Assembly (NCBI GenBank): GCA_963457665.1
Contig: OY735237.1
Span: 1,154,001 to 1,218,000, forward strand
DNA: 64,000 nucleotides
Reading direction: 5' to 3'
From: Thysanoteuthis rhombus
Taxonomy: Eukaryota > Mollusca > Cephalopoda > Oegopsida > Thysanoteuthidae
In this document: piece after piece, positions 59,701-64,000 of the stretch
Position numbering within the stretch: the first letter of the stretch is position 1
Layout: each line of letters begins with the position of its first letter
Made by a program: the position numbers and the translations under genes
The notes under the pieces: generated by a model
What the model was told of the DNA's origin: nothing
What the model saw: only the letters and a program-made list of their open reading frames with translations
Databases searched by the model: none

Positions 59701-62700
59701 TGAATCGAGATGTAGTTTGAATAAATGAATCAAGATGTAGTTTGAATAAATGAATCAATATGTAGTTTGAATTAATGAATCAAGATGTAGTTTGAATAAA
59801 TGAATCAAGATGTAGTTTGAATAAATGAATCAAGATGTAGTTTGAATGAATGAATCAAGATGTAGTTTGAATTAATGAATCAAGATGTTGTTTGAATAAA
59901 TGAATCAAGATGTAGTTTGAATAAATGAATGAAGATGTTGTTTGAATGAATGAATCGAGATGTAGTTTGAATAAATGAATCAAGATGTAGTTTGAATAAA
60001 TGAATCAATATGTAGTTTGAATTAATGAATCAAGATGTAGTTTGAATAAATGAATCAAGATGTAGTTTGAATAAATGAATCAAGATGTAGTTTGAATAAA
60101 TGAATCAAAACGTAGTTTGAATTAATGAATCAAGATGTAGTTTGAATAAATGAATCAAGATGTAGTTTGAATAAATGAATCAAGATGTTGTTTGAATTAA
60201 TGAATCAAGGTGTTGTTTGAATAAATGAATCAAGATGTAGTTTGAATTAATGAATCGAGATGTAGTTTGAATAAATGAATCAAGATGTAGTTTGAATAAA
60301 TGAATCAAGATGTAGTTTGAATAAATGAATCAAGATGTAGTTTGAATAAATGAATCAAGATGTAGTTTGAATAAATGAATCAAGATGTAGTTTGAATAAA
60401 TGAATCAAGATGTAGTTTGAATAAATGAATCAAGATGTAGTTTGAATAAATGAATCAAGATGTAGTTTGAATAAATGAATCAAGATGTAGTTTGAATAAA
60501 TGAATCAAGATGTAGTTTGAATAAATGAATCAAGATGTAGTTTGAATTAATGAATCAAGATGTTGTTTGAATAAAAGAATCAAGATGTAGTTTGAATAAA
60601 TGAATCAAGATGTAGTTTGAATTAATGAATCAAGATGTAGTTTGAATAGAGGAATCAAGATGTAGTTTTAATAAATGAATCAAGATGTAGTTTGAATAAA
60701 TGAATCAAGATGTAGTTTGAATAAATGAATCAAGATGTTGTTTGAATTAATGAATCAAGGTGTTGTTTGAATAAATGAATCAAGATGTTGTTTGAATTAA
60801 TGAATCAAAATGTAGTTTGAATTAATGAATCAAGATGTAGTTTAAATAAATGAAATCAAGATGTAGTTTGAATGAATGAATCAAGATGTAGTTTGAATTA
60901 ATGAATCAAGATGTTGTTTGAATAAATGAATCAAGACGTAGTTTGAATAAATGAATCAAGATGTAGTTTGAATAAATGAATCAAGATGTTGTTTGAATAA
61001 ATGAATCAACATGTTGCTTGAATAAATGAATCAAGATGTAGTTTCAATAAATGAATCAAGATGTAGTTTGAATAAATGAATCAAAATGTAGTTTGAATAA
61101 ATGAATGAAGATGTTGTTTTAATAAATGAATCAAGATGTAGTTTGAATTAATCAATCAAGATGTTGTTTGAATAAAGGAATCAAGATGTAGTTTGAATAA
61201 ATGAATAAGATGTAGTTTGAATAAATGAATCAAGATGTTGTTTGAATAAATGAATCAAGATGTAGTTTGAATAAATGAATCAAGATGTAGTTTTGATAAA
61301 TGAATCAAGATGTAGTTTTAATAAATGAATCAAGATGTAGTTTGAATAAATGAATCAAGATGTAGTTTGAATAAATGAATCAAGATGTAGCTTGAATAAA
61401 TGAATCAAGATTTAGTTTGAATTATTGAATCAAGATGTAGTTTGAATAAATGAATCAAGATGTAGTTTGAATGAATGAATCAAGATTTAGTTTGAATTAT
61501 TGAATCAAGATGTAGTTTGAATAAATGAATCAAGATGTAGTTTGAATAAATGAATCAAGATGTAGCTTGAATAAATGAATCAAGATTTAGTTTGAATTAT
61601 TGAATCAAGATGTAGTTTGAATAAATGAATCAAGATGTAGTTTGAATTAATGAATCGAGATGTAGTTTGGATTAATGAATCAAGATGTAGTTTGAATAAA
61701 TGAATCCATATGTAGTTTGAATTAATGAATCAAGATGTAGTTTGAATAGATGAATCAAGATGTAGTTTGAATAAATGAATCAATATGTAGTTTGAATTAA
61801 TGAATCAAGATGTAGTTTGAATAGATGAATCAAGATGTAGTTTGAATAAATGAATCAAGATGTAGTTTGAATAAATGAATCCATATGTAGTTTGAATTAA
61901 TGAATCAAGATGTAGTTTGGATTAATGAATCAATATGTAGTTTGAATTAATGAATCAAGATGTAGTTTGAATAAATGAATCCATATGTAGTTTGAATTAA
62001 TGAATCAAGATGTAGTTTGAATAAATGAATCAAGATGTAGTTCGAATTAATGAATCAAGATGTAGTTTTGATAAATGAATCAAGATGTAGTTTTGATAAA
62101 TGAATCAAGATGTAGTTTTAATAAATGAATCAAGATGTAGCTTGAATAAATGAATCAAGATGTAGTTTGAATAAATGAATCAAGATGTAGCTTGAATAAA
62201 TGAATCAAGATGTAGTTTGAATTAATGAATCAAGATGTAGTTTGAATAAATGAATCAAGATGTAGTTTGAATAAATGAATCAAGATGTAGCTTGAATAAA
62301 TGAATCAAGATGTAGTTTGAATTAATGAATCAAGATGTAGTTTGAATTAATGAATGAAGATGTAGTTTGAATAAATGAATCAAGATGTAGTTTGAATAAA
62401 TGAATCAAGATGTAGTTTGAATTAATGAATCAAGATGTAGTTTGAATAAATGAATCAAGATGTAGTTTTAATAAATGAATCAAGATGTAGCTTGAATAAA
62501 TGAATCAAGATGTAGTTTGAATAAATGAATCAAGATGTAGCTTGAATAAATGAATCAAGATGTAGTTTGAATTAATGAATCAATATGTAGTTTGAATTAA
62601 TGAATCAAGATGTAGTTTGGATTAATGAATCAAGATGTAGTTTGAATTAATGAATCAAGATGTAGTTTTAATAAATGAATCAAGATGTAGTTTGAATAAA

Positions 62701-64000
62701 TGAATCAAGATGTAGTTTGAATAAATGAATCAAGATGTAGCTTGAATAAATGAATCAAGATGTAGTTTGAATAAATGAATCAAGATGTAGTTTGAATAAA
62801 TGAATCAAGATGTAGCTTGAATAAATGAATCAAGATGTAGCTTGAATAAATGAATCAAGATGTAGCTTGAATAAATGAATCAAGATGTAGTTTGAATTAA
62901 TGAATCAAGATGTAGTTTGAATAAATGAATCAAGATGTAGTTTGAATTAATGAATCAAGATGTAGTTTGAATAAATGAATCAAGATGTAGTTTGAATTAA
63001 TGAATCAAGATGTAGTTTGAATAAATGAATCAAGATGTAGTTTGAATTAATGAATCAAGATGTAGTTTTGATAAATGAATCAAGATGTAGTTTTGATATA
63101 TGAATCAAGATGTAGTTTTAATAAATGAATGAATATGTTGTTTGAATAAATGAATCGAGATGTAGTTTGAATAAATGAATCAAGATGTCGTTTGAATAAA
63201 TGAATGAAGATGTAGTTTGAATAAATGAATCAAGATGTAGTTTGAATAAATGAATGAAGATGTTGTTTGAATAAATAAATCAAGATGTAATTTGAATAAA
63301 TGAATCAATATGTAGTTTTAATAAATGAATCAAGATGTAATTTTAATTAATGAATCAAGATGTCGTTTGAATAAATGAATCAAGATGTAGTTTGAATAAA
63401 CGAATGAAGATGTTGTTTGAATAAATGAATCAAGATGTAGTTTTAATAAATGAATCAAGATGTAGTTTTAATAAATGAATCAATATTTTGTTTGTAGAAA
63501 TGAATTAAGATGGCGTTTGAATAAATGGATGAAGATGTTGTTTGAATAAATGAATGACGATGTTGTTTTAATAAATGAATCAAGATGTAGTTTTAATAAA
63601 TGAATCAAGATGTTGTTTGAATAAATGAATCAAGATGTTGTTTGAATTAATGAATCAAGATGTAGTTTGAATAAATGAATCAAGATGTAGTTTGAATAAA
63701 TGAATCAAGATGAAGTTTGAATTAATGAATCAAGATGTAGTTTGAATAAATGAATCAAGATGTAGTTTGAATAAATGAATCAAGATGTAGTTTGAATAAA
63801 TGAATCAAGATGTTGTTTGAATTAATGAATCGATATGTAGTTTGAATGAATGAATCAAGATGTAGTTTGAATAAATGAATCAAGATGTAGTTTGAATAAA
63901 TGAATCAAGATGTAGTTTGAATAAATGAATCAAGATGTAGTTTGAATAAATGAATCAAGATGTAATTTTAATTAATGAATCAAGATGTAGTTTGAATAAA

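Larger units (their letters stand above)
38650..64000. repeat. 25-bp satellite array, about 1,014 units, continues past the window
   Basis: An unbroken head-to-tail array of a 25-bp unit containing TTTGAATAAATGAATC and ending GATGTAG. It starts at 38650 with a decayed unit and is still running at 64000. Most variation falls at unit positions 4 (G/T), 8 (A/T/G), 16 (C/G/A/T) and 24 (A/T). Phase tracking shows seven units of altered length, near 39500, 39949, 55496, 58645, 59517, 60841 and 61192. Nested block duplications are evident. No mobile element, gene or microsatellite interrupts it. The 67-codon minus-strand frames within it are period artefacts. Confidence 0.98.

Noticed and set aside
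38650-64000. Regular repeats resembling a CRISPR array
   Set aside because: Units are contiguous with no unique spacers, and the DNA is clearly eukaryotic.

Overview
This is a window of AT-rich metazoan nuclear DNA. Dispersed SINE, LINE and MITE debris, (TA)n, (GA)n and (CAT)n microsatellites, very sparse coding sequence and spliceosomal signals all point that way. The repeat spectrum and the one recognisable gene suggest a lophotrochozoan, most likely a mollusc. That placement is an impression, not a demonstrated assignment.

Only one protein-coding gene is certain: a TMEM86A-type lysoplasmalogenase (YhhN family) on the + strand. Nearly all of its protein lies in one exon at 28666-29361, behind a strong 3' splice site. 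A good candidate for the tiny first coding exon (six codons, same intron phase) lies at 18728-18745. It is directly downstream of a GC-box/E-box/GA-rich promoter-like segment at about 18540-18727. If correct, the gene has one intron of about 9.9 kb and a 237-residue product, close to the human length of about 240. CpG is depleted inside this intron compared with the DNA upstream of the promoter, as expected for a methylated gene body.

Layout. 1-5 kb: SINE copies on (TA)n tracts, a ten-unit 113-bp tandem repeat, and two inverted copies of a roughly 300-bp repeat. 5-18 kb: largely gene-free, with an 8.7-9.0 kb repeat pair, GC-rich repeats, a 225-bp MITE with 35-bp terminal inverted repeats, and two opposed LINE 3' fragments. 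18.5-30 kb: the TMEM86A locus, its intron holding SINEs, several dispersed repeats and a 4x37-bp minisatellite. 30-38.6 kb: SINEs (one a tRNA + 5S rRNA composite), a 53-unit 25-bp minisatellite with a KpnI-type palindrome, a 595-bp element with perfect 18-bp terminal inverted repeats, a G-run minisatellite and a decayed 15-bp minisatellite. 38.65-64 kb: one uninterrupted 25-bp satellite array of about 1,014 units that runs off the window end.

The most striking feature is that final array, together with the smaller, sequence-distinct array at 31.7-33.0 kb that has exactly the same 25-bp period. The large array shows layered duplications of 10, 22, 24, about 77 and about 98 units, almost no length variation, and a canonical AATAAA hexamer in most units of the + strand. 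No rRNA gene, CRISPR array or clear functional tRNA was seen. I saw no LTR or capsid-bearing element.
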